A stretch of 46,607 nt of DNA from Arthrobacter silvisoli (GTDB taxonomy: Bacteria; Actinomycetota; Actinomycetes; Actinomycetales; Micrococcaceae), in NCBI RefSeq assembly GCF_003369445.1, contig NZ_QRCU01000010.1, forward strand, positions 1-46,607, in the 5' to 3' direction. This document shows, in pieces, positions 8,574 to 17,999 of the stretch. Position 1 is the stretch's first letter. Each line of letters begins with the position of its first letter. The position numbers and the translations under genes are program-made. A model generated the notes under the pieces. It saw nothing but the letters and a program-made list of their open reading frames with translations. It had not been told where the DNA came from and did not search any database.

Positions 8574-9680
8574 GTGTCTACCAGCACCACGCCAACGGTT
8601 TACGACGTCGCGGAGGCCGCGGGTGTTTCCACGGCCTCCGTATCCAGGTTTTTCCGCACCCCAGACAAGGTCCGGCCCGCCACGCAGGAAGCGATCCGCA
8701 AGGCAGTCCAGGAGCTCGGCTATATCCCGAGCGGCCTCGCGCGGGGCCTGGCCGAGCGCCACAGCGGCGTCGTCGGCATGTACTCGTTCAGCGGCCACGA
8801 GCCCGACGAACTGGCCATGCCGGAGCTGTTCGACGAGGACGACGTTCCGCTCGTCCGCGAATCGTCGACGAGTCCAAGGCTCTACCCGCTCTTTGCCGAC
8901 GAGGTGCTCCGGGGCGTGGAACTCGAATGCACTGTGCGGGGCCTCCCGCTCGCCGTTGGCTGGCAGAAGCTGGACTCCGGCGGCGTGGCCTTGGACGAGA
9001 TCGCCCGTCGGGTAGACGGCCTCGTTGTGCTTCCCCACGTGATGTCCGAGTCAACGCTCGTCCACCTGGCCCGGACCAAGCCCATCGTCCTGGTTGCCCA
9101 ATTCCCTGAAGACCCCATGGCCATGTCTTCCGTGACTGTCAACAACAAGGCCGGGATGCGCCGGCTCGTCAAGCACTTGATCGAAGACCATGGGCGCAGG
9201 AGTTACTGGTTCGCCGGGCCTATCGATGACTACGACCGCCACGCGCGACACCAGGGGTTCCTTGACGCTCTTGAGGCAGCCGGTCTTGCCGCCCCGGACG
9301 GCACTGTCCTGGGCGGCACGACTGGCAGGTCAGACGTACGCGAAGCCGTCACAGCACTGCTCGCCGATAAGGCTGGCCGGCCGCACCTCCCTGAGGCGAT
9401 TGTGTGTGCGAACGATCAGACCGCTCTGGGTGTCATCGAGGGCCTCACCGAGGCCGGGGTCAAGGTTCCGGAAGACGTTGCAGTCACCGGGTTCGACGGG
9501 ATCGATGCAGGCCGGTTCATGCAGCCGGCGCTCACCACGGTCCGCCAACCCATGGACCTGCTGGGCCGGGTCGCCGTCGAGCTCCTGAGCAAACGGATGG
9601 CCCAGGTCCCATCGGCGTGCGAGCACCGGGTCCTTCCTGTTCAGGTGCTGCTTCGGGAAAGCTGCGGCTGCACGCTGTAG
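8574..9680 (+). CDS. LacI-family transcriptional regulator
   Basis: Likely repressor of the divergent GH3 and ABC-transport operon. It has 368 residues: an N-terminal LacI helix-turn-helix (TVYDVAEAAGVSTASVSRFF, about residues 7-30) with hinge region, then a periplasmic-binding-protein-like sensor domain from about 62 to the end, including the typical ANDQTALGV and VAVTGFDG segments. The frame is open upstream to 8361, but that stretch holds the operators; I chose the GTG at 8574 because it follows GGGGAAGGGGA and gives a family-length N-terminus. The C-terminus ESCGC is the common LacI ending. Effector unknown, presumably the transported sugar. Confidence 0.92.
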   Translation: MSTSTTPTVYDVAEAAGVSTASVSRFFRTPDKVRPATQEAIRKAVQELGYIPSGLARGLAERHSGVVGMYSFSGHEPDELAMPELFDEDDVPLVRESSTSPRLYPLFADEVLRGVELECTVRGLPLAVGWQKLDSGGVALDEIARRVDGLVVLPHVMSESTLVHLARTKPIVLVAQFPEDPMAMSSVTVNNKAGMRRLVKHLIEDHGRRSYWFAGPIDDYDRHARHQGFLDALEAAGLAAPDGTVLGGTTGRSDVREAVTALLADKAGRPHLPEAIVCANDQTALGVIEGLTEAGVKVPEDVAVTGFDGIDAGRFMQPALTTVRQPMDLLGRVAVELLSKRMAQVPSACEHRVLPVQVLLRESCGCTL

Positions 9681-9714
9681 AAGTGCTGTCATTGATGATT
9701 CCTACGGCAACACA

Positions 9715-9767
9715 AAAGGAACGGCCCCCTGAGCTTGAACGGTAGCTCAGAGGGGCCGTTCCCTGTG
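9715..9767. terminator. Bidirectional terminator after the LacI gene
   Basis: AACGGCCCCCTGAGCT pairs with AGCTCAGAGGGGCCGTT (one bulged A) around a short loop, flanked by CACAAAAGG and CCCTGTGTTTGTT, which extend the stem. It separates the LacI gene ending at 9680 from the convergent gene ending at 9809 and resembles the hairpin at 3500-3541. Confidence 0.75.
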
Positions 9768-9808
9768 TTTGTTGCTGCGAGCCGCTGTGCCTGCGCCCTG
9801 CGCTGGGC

Positions 9809-10030
9809 TCAGGCTGCGATCGCTTCGCGGGTCTGGCCGAACGGCACGGACTCGTCGAAGGCAACGGTGTAGCTACCCGGCTTGTGGCGGGTAACGAGGA
9901 TGCCGCAGTCTGCGTGTTCCGCAGCGTCCTCGATCAGGGTGTTGACTGCCTGGTCCAGGCCGTCGTGGATTTCCTGGCCGTTGGAAAAGGTCAGGTGGAT
10001 TTCGCGTTCTGCTGTCATCGCAGGGGTCAT
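9809..10030 (-). CDS. Small hypothetical protein (73 aa)
   Basis: Unrecognised small acidic protein. The ATG at 10030 follows GGAGGCCCCCAA, an excellent ribosome binding site, so I prefer it to the upstream in-frame ATG at 10075. The sequence reads as a short alpha/beta fold: a strand (EIHLTF), a helix with acidic residues (IHDGLDQAVNTLIEDAAEHAD), then GILVTRHKPGSYTVAFDESVPFG. No signal peptide, membrane segment or metal motif is visible. It sits 101 nt downstream of the glutamate dehydrogenase on the same strand but with its own strong ribosome binding site, and is followed by the bidirectional terminator. Confidence 0.75.
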   Translation of the reverse strand: MTPAMTAEREIHLTFSNGQEIHDGLDQAVNTLIEDAAEHADCGILVTRHKPGSYTVAFDESVPFGQTREAIAA

Positions 10031-10131
10031 TTGGGGGCCTCCTAATACTCGCCGCATGCGAAGGCGGCTTATCAAGCATAGAGGGCGAAGGCAAAAATTT
10101 GTAAGATGACTGTCACCCTGTGATGCCGGTC

Positions 10132-13100
10132 TCAGCGACGGACCATGGCCCGCAGCAGCTTCACGGCCACGGAAAGCGCCGCGATGTCCACCGGCCCGGG
10201 CTTGATGGCCTCCTGGATGGTCTCCTGGATCCGGGACAGTTGTTCAATGTTTCCGCGTTCCCAATCGGTGATCCGCTCCACCGGATCGGCGGCCGCAGTG
10301 GCGGACCGGGCGGTGTGCCGGACTACCGCCTTGGTCATGTCGGCCAGCACCAGGTACATGTCGTCCCGCAATGCGGCCCGGGCCAGGGACTCCCAGTGGG
10401 TGGCCCGCGGAAGCATGGTGATGTGTTCCAGCAAGGGTATGGCCGAGATGCGTTCGAACACTGCGAAGTAGACCTCGGCCACCGCCTCCGGTGGTTCCTG
10501 CAGTTCCTCGGCGATCGCCGTGATGTCCAACAGTCCGTAGCTGACCAGGATTTCCGAGGCCCGGATTCCCAACTCGTGCGGCACGCCGAGCGAATCCGTA
10601 TGCGCCAGCCGTTTCAGCGAATGGGCCAGGTTGATGCCGTGCAGGAACCCGGTGAAATTAGCCCGCATCAGGGACATCGGCCCTTCGAGGCGGGCCAGCG
10701 CATCGGCCACGGGTTTGTCGCGGAAGTCGTGGGTCACGTACCAGCGGACGGAGCGGTCCAGAAGCCGCCTCATGTCCAGCGCGATGGCGGCGCCGTGCTC
10801 GCTCGCCAGGCCGGCCGGCAGGTGGGCGATCGCGTCCATGATCGCGTCGAAGTCCCAGATCTGCCGCATGACCACGAACCCGCGGGCAACCGCCGTCGCC
10901 GACACGGTGGTCTCCTCCATCGCACGGAAGGCGAACGCGGTGCCACCCATGTTGATCATGTCGTTCGCCACGACGGTGGCCACGATCTGGCGCATCAAGG
11001 GGTGCGTCGACAGGTGTTCGCCGAACCGTTCGGTGACTTGCCGCGGGAAGTAGTCCCGGAGGGTCTGCGAAAACCAGGGATCGTCGGAGAGCCCGCCCTC
11101 GGTGAGTTCGCGGGCGAGTTCGATCTTGGCGTAGGCCGCCAGCACGGCGAGTTCCGGCGTCGTCAATCCCTTGCCCGTCTGGACGCGTTCCCTGAGCTCG
11201 TCGTTGCTTGGCAGGCATTCGAGGTCCCTGTCCAGGTCCGTCACCACCTCCAGCCAGTCCATGGTCCGCTCGAAACTGGGACTCCATTCGAGGGCCAGCT
11301 GCTTGTCGTTGAGGAGGAGCGTGTTCTGGTCGTTGTTGGTCTGCAGCACGAGACGTCCCACCTCGTCCTGCAGCGAATGAAGGAACCCGGTACGTTCCGC
11401 CACGGACATCCTGCCCGCTGAAATCATCCGGTCCAGGAAGACCTTGATGTTGACCTCGTGGTCCGAGCAGTCGACGCCGGCGGAGTTGTCGATCGCATCG
11501 GAGTTCACGAGGATCCCGGCCAGGGCCGCTTCCACCCGGCCGCGCTGAGTGATGCCGAGGTTGCCGCCCTCGGCGATGATGCGGCTGCGGAGTTGCCTGG
11601 CGTCGATCCGGATGGCGTCGTTGGACTTGTCTCCGACGTCGGTGTGGGACTCCGTGGACGCTTTGATGTAGGTGCCGATTCCGCCGTTGTACAGCAGGTC
11701 GACCGGGGCCATGAGGACCGCACGTAAAAGATCGGGCGGGCTCATCGCCGTCGTGCCTTCTTCCAGTCCCAAGGAGAACCGGACCTCTTCGGTGATGGGG
11801 ATCGACTTCTCCGCTCGCGAAAAGACGCCTCCGCCGGCGCTGATTTTCTTGGCCTTGTAGTCGGCCCAGGAGGAACGGGGGAGTTTGAAGAGCCGTTCCC
11901 GCTCGGCGTAGGAAACAGCCGGGTCCGGGTTCGGGTCCAGGAAGATGTGCCTGTGGTCGAACGCCGCCACGAGTTTGATGTGCCGGGACAGGAGCATGCC
12001 GTTGCCGAACACGTCGCCGCTCATGTCGCCGATGCCCACCACCGTGAAGTCCTCGTTCCCGGAATCGATCATCAGTTCCTTGAAATGGTGCCGCACCGAC
12101 TCCCATGCGCCGCGGGCGGTGATGCCCATCTGCTTGTGGTCATAGCCCACCGAACCGCCCGAAGCGAAGGCGTCGCCCAACCAGAATCCGTACTCAGCGG
12201 CCAGGGCGTTGGCGATGTCGGAGAACGCGGCCGTGCCCTTGTCCGCAGCCACCACCAGGTAGTAGTCGTCGCCGTCGTGCCGCACCACCCGGGGCGGCGG
12301 CACCACGCGGCCGTTGCCGCCGTCGGCGTCCGGCAGGAGGTTGTCCGTGAGGTCCAGCAGCCCGCGGACGAACGTGCGGTAGCTTTCCTGGCCTTTTGCC
12401 AACCAGGCTGCACGGTCCTCGGCCGGATCAGGCAGGCCCTTGGGGAAGAAGCCGCCCTTGGCCCCGGTGGGGACGATGACCGCGTTCTTGACTGTCTGGG
12501 CTTTCACCAGCCCCAGGACCTCGGTGCGGAAGTCCTCGCGCCGGTCCGACCAGCGCAGGCCGCCGCGCGCTATGGCTCCGAACCGCAGGTGCACGCCTTC
12601 CACCCGTGGTGAGTAGACCCAGATTTCGAACTTCGGCCGGGGGTCCGGCGCGGCGGGGATGCCGGCGGGGCTGAGCTTGAAGCTCATGTACCGCTTGCCG
12701 AGGTAGAAGTTGGTGCGCAGCGTGGCGTCCACCAGGCTCGCCAGGGAACGCAGCAGGCGGTCCGCGTCCAGGCCCGGGACGGCGTCAATGGCTTTGGCCA
12801 ATTTCGTACGGGCGGCATGGACGGCCTGGGTGCGATGGCTGAATTCGCTGCTGTCCCCCTCGAACACGTCGCCCTCGGCCGGCCCCGGGTGGATCAGCTC
12901 CGGCTCGAACAGGTCCGGGGCGAAGGTATCCGGATCGAATTTCGCCTCGAACAGGTCAAGCAGCGCGTGTGTTGCCTGGGGGTTCTCCCGGAGGGTGTCC
13001 GCGATGAAGCCGTAGGAGTTGGTGCTGCCCAGCTGCCGGAGGTACTTCGCGTAGGCGCGCAGGATGGCGGTCCGGCGCCAGCCGAGGCGTTCGCGGAGGA

Positions 13101-14979
13101 CCAGCGCGTCGAAGGCGTCCGACTCCGAATCGCCGCGCATCGCAGCGGAAAACGAACCAGCCAGGAGCTCGCCCGTGGCCAAGGGGTCCACGCCGCGCGG
13201 ATACTTGAGCCCGAGGTCGTAGAGGAAGAACTGCCGGCCGTCGGCGCGCAGCACGGCGAACGGACGCTGGTCCAACACTTTGAGGCCGAGGTTGTGGAAG
13301 AACGGCAGGATCCCACTGAGGCTCTGCGGCTTGGTCGTGTAGAGCCGGATCCGGGCATCCTCGGACAACACTGCCGTCCCCGGGCGCCGGTACACGGTCA
13401 ACAAGGGGTCGGCCGTGTCCCCGTCGCCGGGCGGGAAGCTCTCGAACTTCGAGATGTCCTCCACGGCGTCCTCAACCTCGTAGTCGGCCTTGTAGCTGCC
13501 CGGGAAAGCCGTGGCCCAGAGCCGGGAAAGCCGCGAGGCTTCGTCCGTGGGAAACCGGGCCTGCAGCGCCTCGTCCAGGCCTTGCGCCCAGGAGCGGGTG
13601 GCGGCAATGATCCGCTGCTCCAGGGCGGCGGAGTCGATGAGGGCCGGTGCGGGGCCGGCTGAAGCGGCACTGTCGGAATCGGCGGCAGCGCCGGCGCTCG
13701 CAGCGGCGCCGGCGTGCGGCAGCAGGATCCGGAAGAAGACCCGGGCCATTGCCGATTCCCCCAGACGGAGTTCGAACTCGATGGCCTCGGATCCGAAAGC
13801 CTCCCGCAGTTCACGCTCGATGTTCAGGCGCACCGCGGTGCTGTAGCGGTCGCGGGGCAGGAACACCAGGGCGGTCATGAACCGGCCGTACGAGTCCGGG
13901 CGAAGGAAGAGCCGCGTGCTGTGGAGGTCCTGGAGGCGGAGGATGTCCCGGGCATGCGACGCCAGCTGGGCGGCGTCGATGTGGAAAAGCTCGTCGCGCG
14001 GGTACGCCTCGATGACGGACAGCAGTTCCTTGCCGTGGTGCGAATCGGCCGGGAAGCCGAAGCCCTGCAGCACCTCCGCTACGGTGTCCCTGATGACGGG
14101 GATATCGAGGGCAGAGCGCGCCGCCGAGCCGGGGGAGAAGAGGCCCACGAAGGTGCAGCCCGTCCCGTCGGCCTCGGCCAGGCTGATTTCGTCGAGGTAC
14201 GCGCGGCGCAGCACGGTGGAGCGGAGGGTGGACTTTGTGAGGGTGAGGACGGCGGCACGGCTTTGGCCGGCGTCGGTTGCGTGCCCGCCCGCCGGGCCCT
14301 TCCGAAGCAGCCCCAGGCCGCGCTTCCCGCTGTGGCCCAGGAAAATGAAGTTGCCGTCGCCCAGCCAGCGCAGCAGCTCCCGTGCTTCCCGGCCGTCCGG
14401 CACGCCTTCCAGCCTACGGATCTCGCCGGCCAGCTCTTCGTGGATGGCGGCCGCGTCCTCGGACGCGGCCCGGACGTCGTCGATGACTGCCTGCAGCCTT
14501 TGCGTGAGCTGCCCGGCCCGCTCTTGGTCCGCGAGCCGCGGGATCTCGATCGCCACCCATGCTTCGGTGAGGTGGCCGCCGTCGTTTTCTTCCGCGGCGG
14601 AAGGTTCGGCGCCGGCAGGCAGCCCCCGGCGGTGTGGTCCCCGGTGGACCTCGGCCAGGCGGTGGGTGCCCGGCTCGCGGAGGACGCTGAAGACCGGGTG
14701 CACGAGCAGCCGGATGGCCGCGGCGTCGCGCGCGATTTCGGCGGTGACGGAGGGGAGCAGGTACGGCAAGTCGTCCGTGACGATGGCGACGAGGCTCGCG
14801 TCGGTCTCGTGCAGGACCCCGATGACCGTCTGCCCGGGCTCGCGCCGCTCGGCCAGCGCGCGGTGGTAGCGGGCCCGTTCCAGCAGCGTTTCCGGGGTGT
14901 AGCTGCGGACGTCGTCATCGGCCACATGCTCGTAGTAGTCGGTCAGGAATCCGTCCGCCGGCTCGCCCCTGGGTGACAT
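10132..14979 (-). CDS. gdh2: NAD-specific glutamate dehydrogenase, large (about 180 kDa) class
   Basis: Oxidises L-glutamate to 2-oxoglutarate and ammonia with NAD, mainly a catabolic reaction, and would serve glutamate released by the hut pathway among other sources. The 1,615-residue protein matches the large bacterial GDH class (about 1,550-1,650 residues), with long N-terminal ACT-like regulatory regions (about 1-650), a catalytic Rossmann core and a helical C-terminal domain. In the catalytic part I see VPTGAKGGFFPKGLPDP with the conserved substrate-binding Lys region, GDMSGDVFGNGML, and NGGIGTYIK. The ATG at 14979 has a weak ribosome binding site. It is apparently monocistronic. Confidence 0.95.
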   Translation of the reverse strand: MSPRGEPADGFLTDYYEHVADDDVRSYTPETLLERARYHRALAERREPGQTVIGVLHETDASLVAIVTDDLPYLLPSVTAEIARDAAAIRLLVHPVFSVLREPGTHRLAEVHRGPHRRGLPAGAEPSAAEENDGGHLTEAWVAIEIPRLADQERAGQLTQRLQAVIDDVRAASEDAAAIHEELAGEIRRLEGVPDGREARELLRWLGDGNFIFLGHSGKRGLGLLRKGPAGGHATDAGQSRAAVLTLTKSTLRSTVLRRAYLDEISLAEADGTGCTFVGLFSPGSAARSALDIPVIRDTVAEVLQGFGFPADSHHGKELLSVIEAYPRDELFHIDAAQLASHARDILRLQDLHSTRLFLRPDSYGRFMTALVFLPRDRYSTAVRLNIERELREAFGSEAIEFELRLGESAMARVFFRILLPHAGAAASAGAAADSDSAASAGPAPALIDSAALEQRIIAATRSWAQGLDEALQARFPTDEASRLSRLWATAFPGSYKADYEVEDAVEDISKFESFPPGDGDTADPLLTVYRRPGTAVLSEDARIRLYTTKPQSLSGILPFFHNLGLKVLDQRPFAVLRADGRQFFLYDLGLKYPRGVDPLATGELLAGSFSAAMRGDSESDAFDALVLRERLGWRRTAILRAYAKYLRQLGSTNSYGFIADTLRENPQATHALLDLFEAKFDPDTFAPDLFEPELIHPGPAEGDVFEGDSSEFSHRTQAVHAARTKLAKAIDAVPGLDADRLLRSLASLVDATLRTNFYLGKRYMSFKLSPAGIPAAPDPRPKFEIWVYSPRVEGVHLRFGAIARGGLRWSDRREDFRTEVLGLVKAQTVKNAVIVPTGAKGGFFPKGLPDPAEDRAAWLAKGQESYRTFVRGLLDLTDNLLPDADGGNGRVVPPPRVVRHDGDDYYLVVAADKGTAAFSDIANALAAEYGFWLGDAFASGGSVGYDHKQMGITARGAWESVRHHFKELMIDSGNEDFTVVGIGDMSGDVFGNGMLLSRHIKLVAAFDHRHIFLDPNPDPAVSYAERERLFKLPRSSWADYKAKKISAGGGVFSRAEKSIPITEEVRFSLGLEEGTTAMSPPDLLRAVLMAPVDLLYNGGIGTYIKASTESHTDVGDKSNDAIRIDARQLRSRIIAEGGNLGITQRGRVEAALAGILVNSDAIDNSAGVDCSDHEVNIKVFLDRMISAGRMSVAERTGFLHSLQDEVGRLVLQTNNDQNTLLLNDKQLALEWSPSFERTMDWLEVVTDLDRDLECLPSNDELRERVQTGKGLTTPELAVLAAYAKIELARELTEGGLSDDPWFSQTLRDYFPRQVTERFGEHLSTHPLMRQIVATVVANDMINMGGTAFAFRAMEETTVSATAVARGFVVMRQIWDFDAIMDAIAHLPAGLASEHGAAIALDMRRLLDRSVRWYVTHDFRDKPVADALARLEGPMSLMRANFTGFLHGINLAHSLKRLAHTDSLGVPHELGIRASEILVSYGLLDITAIAEELQEPPEAVAEVYFAVFERISAIPLLEHITMLPRATHWESLARAALRDDMYLVLADMTKAVVRHTARSATAAADPVERITDWERGNIEQLSRIQETIQEAIKPGPVDIAALSVAVKLLRAMVRR

Positions 14980-15118
14980 GTCGCTGCGCCTCCGCCGCGC
15001 AAAGGAGCGGCCGTGCTGCTGCGGTCGGCGAAGTCCTTGCGCCTCATCTCATGATGGCTGGCGCGGGGGCGGCGGTAAAGGCTTCCGGAACGGGTGCGTT
15101 GCTGCTGCAACGCGTGAG

Positions 15119-15189
15119 ACGTGGTGGCGGGATTCGAACCCGCGTGCGCTGCTTTGCAGGCAGCTCCCTGGCCTCTTGGGTACACCACG
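15119..15189 (-). tRNA. tRNA-Cys (GCA)
   Basis: The minus strand folds into a full cloverleaf: 7-bp acceptor CGTGGTG/CACCACG, 3-bp D stem CCC/GGG, 5-bp anticodon stem GCTGC/GCAGC with loop CTGCAAA (anticodon GCA), a 4-nt variable loop and a T arm GCGGG-TTCGAAT-CCCGC. The discriminator is T73, the base required by cysteinyl-tRNA synthetase in E. coli. CCA is not encoded. The C1-G72 pair and weak D arm differ from the usual actinobacterial tRNA-Cys as I remember it. It lies alone between the gdh and hutG genes. Confidence 0.9.
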
Positions 15190-15314
15190 TGCATCGAGAC
15201 TAGGCAGGCAGCAAGTGCTGCTCCACCATTGTTTTCGCCGCCTTTCGAAGCGCGACGCCGGGTTGCCAAGTATGTCCCGATGTTGCCTTTGCTTTGCGCC
15301 ATGTGACGCGGTGG

Positions 15315-16319
15315 TCACCCCAGCAGCGTGTTCACCAGCCGCGCTGCCACCTTCGCGGTGCGGGAGTCGACGTCGAACTCCGGGTTCAGTTCGGCGACGT
15401 CCAGGTGGAGGAGCTTGCCGCTGGCGGCCACCTGGCGGCACACGGCGCTGATCACGGGCAGGGACACACCGTAGGCGGCCGGTGCACTGACTCCGGGAGC
15501 CGTCGCAGCGGGCAACACGTCCAGGTCGATCGTCAGGTACAGCACGTCGATGCCGGCCAGGAAGGATGCCACGAAGTCGGAGACGGCCTCCGCCGAGCAG
15601 TCCTCGTCCAGCAGGTACTTCACGCCCAGCCGGTGCGCCGTGTCGAAGAGCGTGCGGGTGTTGTTCGCCTCCGAGATTCCGACGACGGCGTACTGCAGTG
15701 CGCGGCCGGCGGCGGCTTCCGCGCGGGCCATCTGCAGGAACGGCGTGCCCGAGCTTGGCACCGCGGCGTCGCGCAGGTCGAAATGGGCGTCCAGGTTCAG
15801 CACGCCCAGCCGCTTGCCGGAGTCTGTTTCTGTTCCGCGTACCGCGGAGGAGCCGGCCACGCCCAGGTAGCTGGCGAACGCGGTCTCGTGGCCGCCGCCG
15901 AGCACCACGGTGAGGTTGCCGGCGTCGAGCAGTGCGGACACAACGGTCCCGGCGCGCAACTGGCCCTCCTCCAGGGCCTCGCCTTCCACCACGACGTCGC
16001 CGGCGTCGAAGACGCTGCGGTCCAGGTGGTAGGCGAGCGGCCCGAGCGCCGCGCGGATCGCGGCCGGAGCAGCCGCAGCGCCCACGCGTCCCTTGTTGCG
16101 GCGCACGCCTTCGTCGCTGCAGAAGCCCACGACGACGGCGGGCCGGGTACGGGCGGCTGTCTCGCCGTCGGCCTGAGGTGCTGTGGGTTGCGGCGCAGAG
16201 AGGTGCGGGGCGTACGGGGAGACGGCCTGCCACCAGCGGCGGTGTTCCGCGCCGTCGCCATCGAAACGGCCGGTCCAGGGAACAGGGCGGACGTCGAGGG
16301 GGAGGGTGCTGGTTTCCAT
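15315..16319 (-). CDS. hutG: Formimidoylglutamase (ureohydrolase family)
   Basis: Predicted Mn-dependent hydrolysis of N-formimidoyl-glutamate to glutamate and formamide, the last step of one hut route. The 334-residue protein is an arginase/agmatinase-fold enzyme with metal motifs GGGHE, LDAHFDLR and TIDLDVLP. GGGHE rather than GGDHS favours formimidoylglutamase over arginase. The N-terminus carries a PWTGRFDGDG segment typical of HutG. I chose the ATG at 16319; a longer in-frame start at 16358 lies inside a hairpin. The ribosome binding site is weak. It is physically separate from hutUH but completes the same pathway, so regulation may be independent. Agmatinase activity is a weaker alternative. 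Confidence 0.85.
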   Translation of the reverse strand: METSTLPLDVRPVPWTGRFDGDGAEHRRWWQAVSPYAPHLSAPQPTAPQADGETAARTRPAVVVGFCSDEGVRRNKGRVGAAAAPAAIRAALGPLAYHLDRSVFDAGDVVVEGEALEEGQLRAGTVVSALLDAGNLTVVLGGGHETAFASYLGVAGSSAVRGTETDSGKRLGVLNLDAHFDLRDAAVPSSGTPFLQMARAEAAAGRALQYAVVGISEANNTRTLFDTAHRLGVKYLLDEDCSAEAVSDFVASFLAGIDVLYLTIDLDVLPAATAPGVSAPAAYGVSLPVISAVCRQVAASGKLLHLDVAELNPEFDVDSRTAKVAARLVNTLLG

Positions 16320-16329
16320 GGTTAAAGCA

Positions 16330-16369
16330 CACCGCAGGCCGTGCCCTAAAAACAGCACGGCCTGCGGTG
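16330..16369 (-). terminator. Strong hairpin between purine permease and hutG
   Basis: A 15-bp perfect stem (16330-16344 with 16355-16369) with a 10-nt loop containing five T on the minus strand. It lies 37 nt after the permease stop and its far arm ends only 10 nt before the hutG ATG. It has no T tract after the stem. It may terminate permease transcripts or affect hutG translation. Confidence 0.6.
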
Positions 16370-16406
16370 CAGTGTCCGGAATCCCGGAACGTCGCGGCTT
16401 GAGGGG

Positions 16407-17867
16407 CTACTTGATGCCCAGGATTTCCTCCACCGGGCCGATGCCGAAGAACAGCAGGAACGCCCCGGCCACGGCCCACATCAGCGGGTGGATTTCGCGG
16501 GCCCGGCCCTGGAAGGTGCGGATCAGGACGTGGGCGATGAAGCCCGCGCCCAGGCCATTGGCGATCGAGTAGGTGAAGGGCATCAGGGCGATGGTCAGGA
16601 ACGCGGGAATGCCAAGGCCCCAGTCCTGCCAGTGGATCTTGCTCACCTGGGAAACCATCATGAAGCCCACCACTACCAGTGCCGGGGCGACGGCTTCGAA
16701 CGGCACCAGATTGATGAGCGGGGTGAAGAACATGGCCACCAGGAACAGCAGGCCGGTCACCACCGAGGCCAGGCCGGTGCGGGCGCCCTCACCGATGCCG
16801 GCGCCGGACTCAACGAAGATCTGGTTGGAGGAAACCGAAGCCCCGCCGCCCACGATCGCACCGAGGGCATCCACCTGGAGCACCCGGTCAACGTTGGGGA
16901 TGTTGCCGTGCTTGTCCACGTTGCCCGCCTCCCGGGCAAGGCCCACCATGGTGCCCATGGCGTCGAAGAAGATGCTCAGCAGGATCACGAAGGCCAAAAG
17001 GGCGGCGGCAATGAAGCCCAGATGCTCGAACGCGCCGATCGGGTTGGCCTTGCCGATGAGGGACAGGTCCGGTGCCGCCCATTCGGTGAACTTCGGGGCA
17101 ACCAGGGACCAGCCCCGCGGGTTGACGTTCTTGCCATCGAAGCTCGGGCCGATGTGCAGGGTGAATTCCAGGATGGCGGCCAGGGCCGTGGAGGCGATGA
17201 TGCCGATCAGGATGGCGCCGCGGACTTTGCGGACCACCAAGGCGATGGTGAGCACCAGGCCGACCACGAACACCAAGGTGGGCCAGCCCAGCAGCTTGCC
17301 GTCAACCCCGAGGCTGACCGGGACTGTGGTGCCGGCGGCGTCCGGGATGCGGCGCACGAAACCGGCATTGACCAGGCCGATCAGGGCGATGAAAAGGCCG
17401 ATGCCCACCACGATCGCCGTCTTGAGAGCCTCGGGCACGGCCTTGAAAACGGCGGTCCGGAATCCTGTGAGGACCAGGATCAGCATGGTCAGGCCGGAGA
17501 GCACCACCAGGCCCATCATGTCCGGCCAGGTCAGGCCCGGGTGCGAGGCCACGGTCACCGCCACGAAGGCGTTGACGCCCAGGCCCGTGGCCACCGCGAA
17601 GGGGTGCTTGGCCCAGGCGCCCATGAGGATGGTCAGGATGCCGGCTACGAACGCCGTGGTAGCGGCCACGGCGGTGAAGCCGAGGCTGTTGCCGTTGGAA
17701 TCCGCCCCGGAAAGGATCAGGGGGTTCAGGACCACGATGTAGCTCATGGCGAAGAATGTGGCGAAGCCGCCGCGGATTTCCCGCGAATAGTTGGAACCGC
17801 GCTCCGTAATCTTGAAATAGCGGTCGATGGCCGAACCCTGTTTGAGCTGTGAACCCTGGTTGAGCAT
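16407..17867 (-). CDS. NCS2-family purine/xanthine-type permease
   Basis: Integral membrane proton symporter for nucleobases, 486 residues with about 12-14 hydrophobic helices. The conserved GLGVNAFVAV segment and the N-terminal RYFKITERGSNYSREIRGG place it in the AzgA-like branch (adenine, guanine, hypoxanthine) rather than the UraA branch. The ATG at 17867 follows GGAG with a suitable gap; an upstream in-frame ATG at 17903 lacks this. It lies upstream of hutG on the same strand but is separated from it by a strong hairpin. I saw no purine riboswitch in its leader (17868-17999). Exact substrate is not determinable. Confidence 0.9.
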   Translation of the reverse strand: MLNQGSQLKQGSAIDRYFKITERGSNYSREIRGGFATFFAMSYIVVLNPLILSGADSNGNSLGFTAVAATTAFVAGILTILMGAWAKHPFAVATGLGVNAFVAVTVASHPGLTWPDMMGLVVLSGLTMLILVLTGFRTAVFKAVPEALKTAIVVGIGLFIALIGLVNAGFVRRIPDAAGTTVPVSLGVDGKLLGWPTLVFVVGLVLTIALVVRKVRGAILIGIIASTALAAILEFTLHIGPSFDGKNVNPRGWSLVAPKFTEWAAPDLSLIGKANPIGAFEHLGFIAAALLAFVILLSIFFDAMGTMVGLAREAGNVDKHGNIPNVDRVLQVDALGAIVGGGASVSSNQIFVESGAGIGEGARTGLASVVTGLLFLVAMFFTPLINLVPFEAVAPALVVVGFMMVSQVSKIHWQDWGLGIPAFLTIALMPFTYSIANGLGAGFIAHVLIRTFQGRAREIHPLMWAVAGAFLLFFGIGPVEEILGIK

Positions 17868-17999
17868 GGAGATCTCCGGGAAGTGGTGGGGGTGTGCCCT
17901 CAAATCCTAAGCCCGCACGGCAAGGAGCCCCAGGAAATTCGCCTAGGGTGTAAGGAAGTCAACACCGCAAGGAAGCCAACCCAAGGGAGTTATCCGACC

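Noticed and set aside
17868..17999. Purine riboswitch upstream of the NCS2 permease
   Set aside because: No conserved junction or paired stems of a purine aptamer are visible in the leader.
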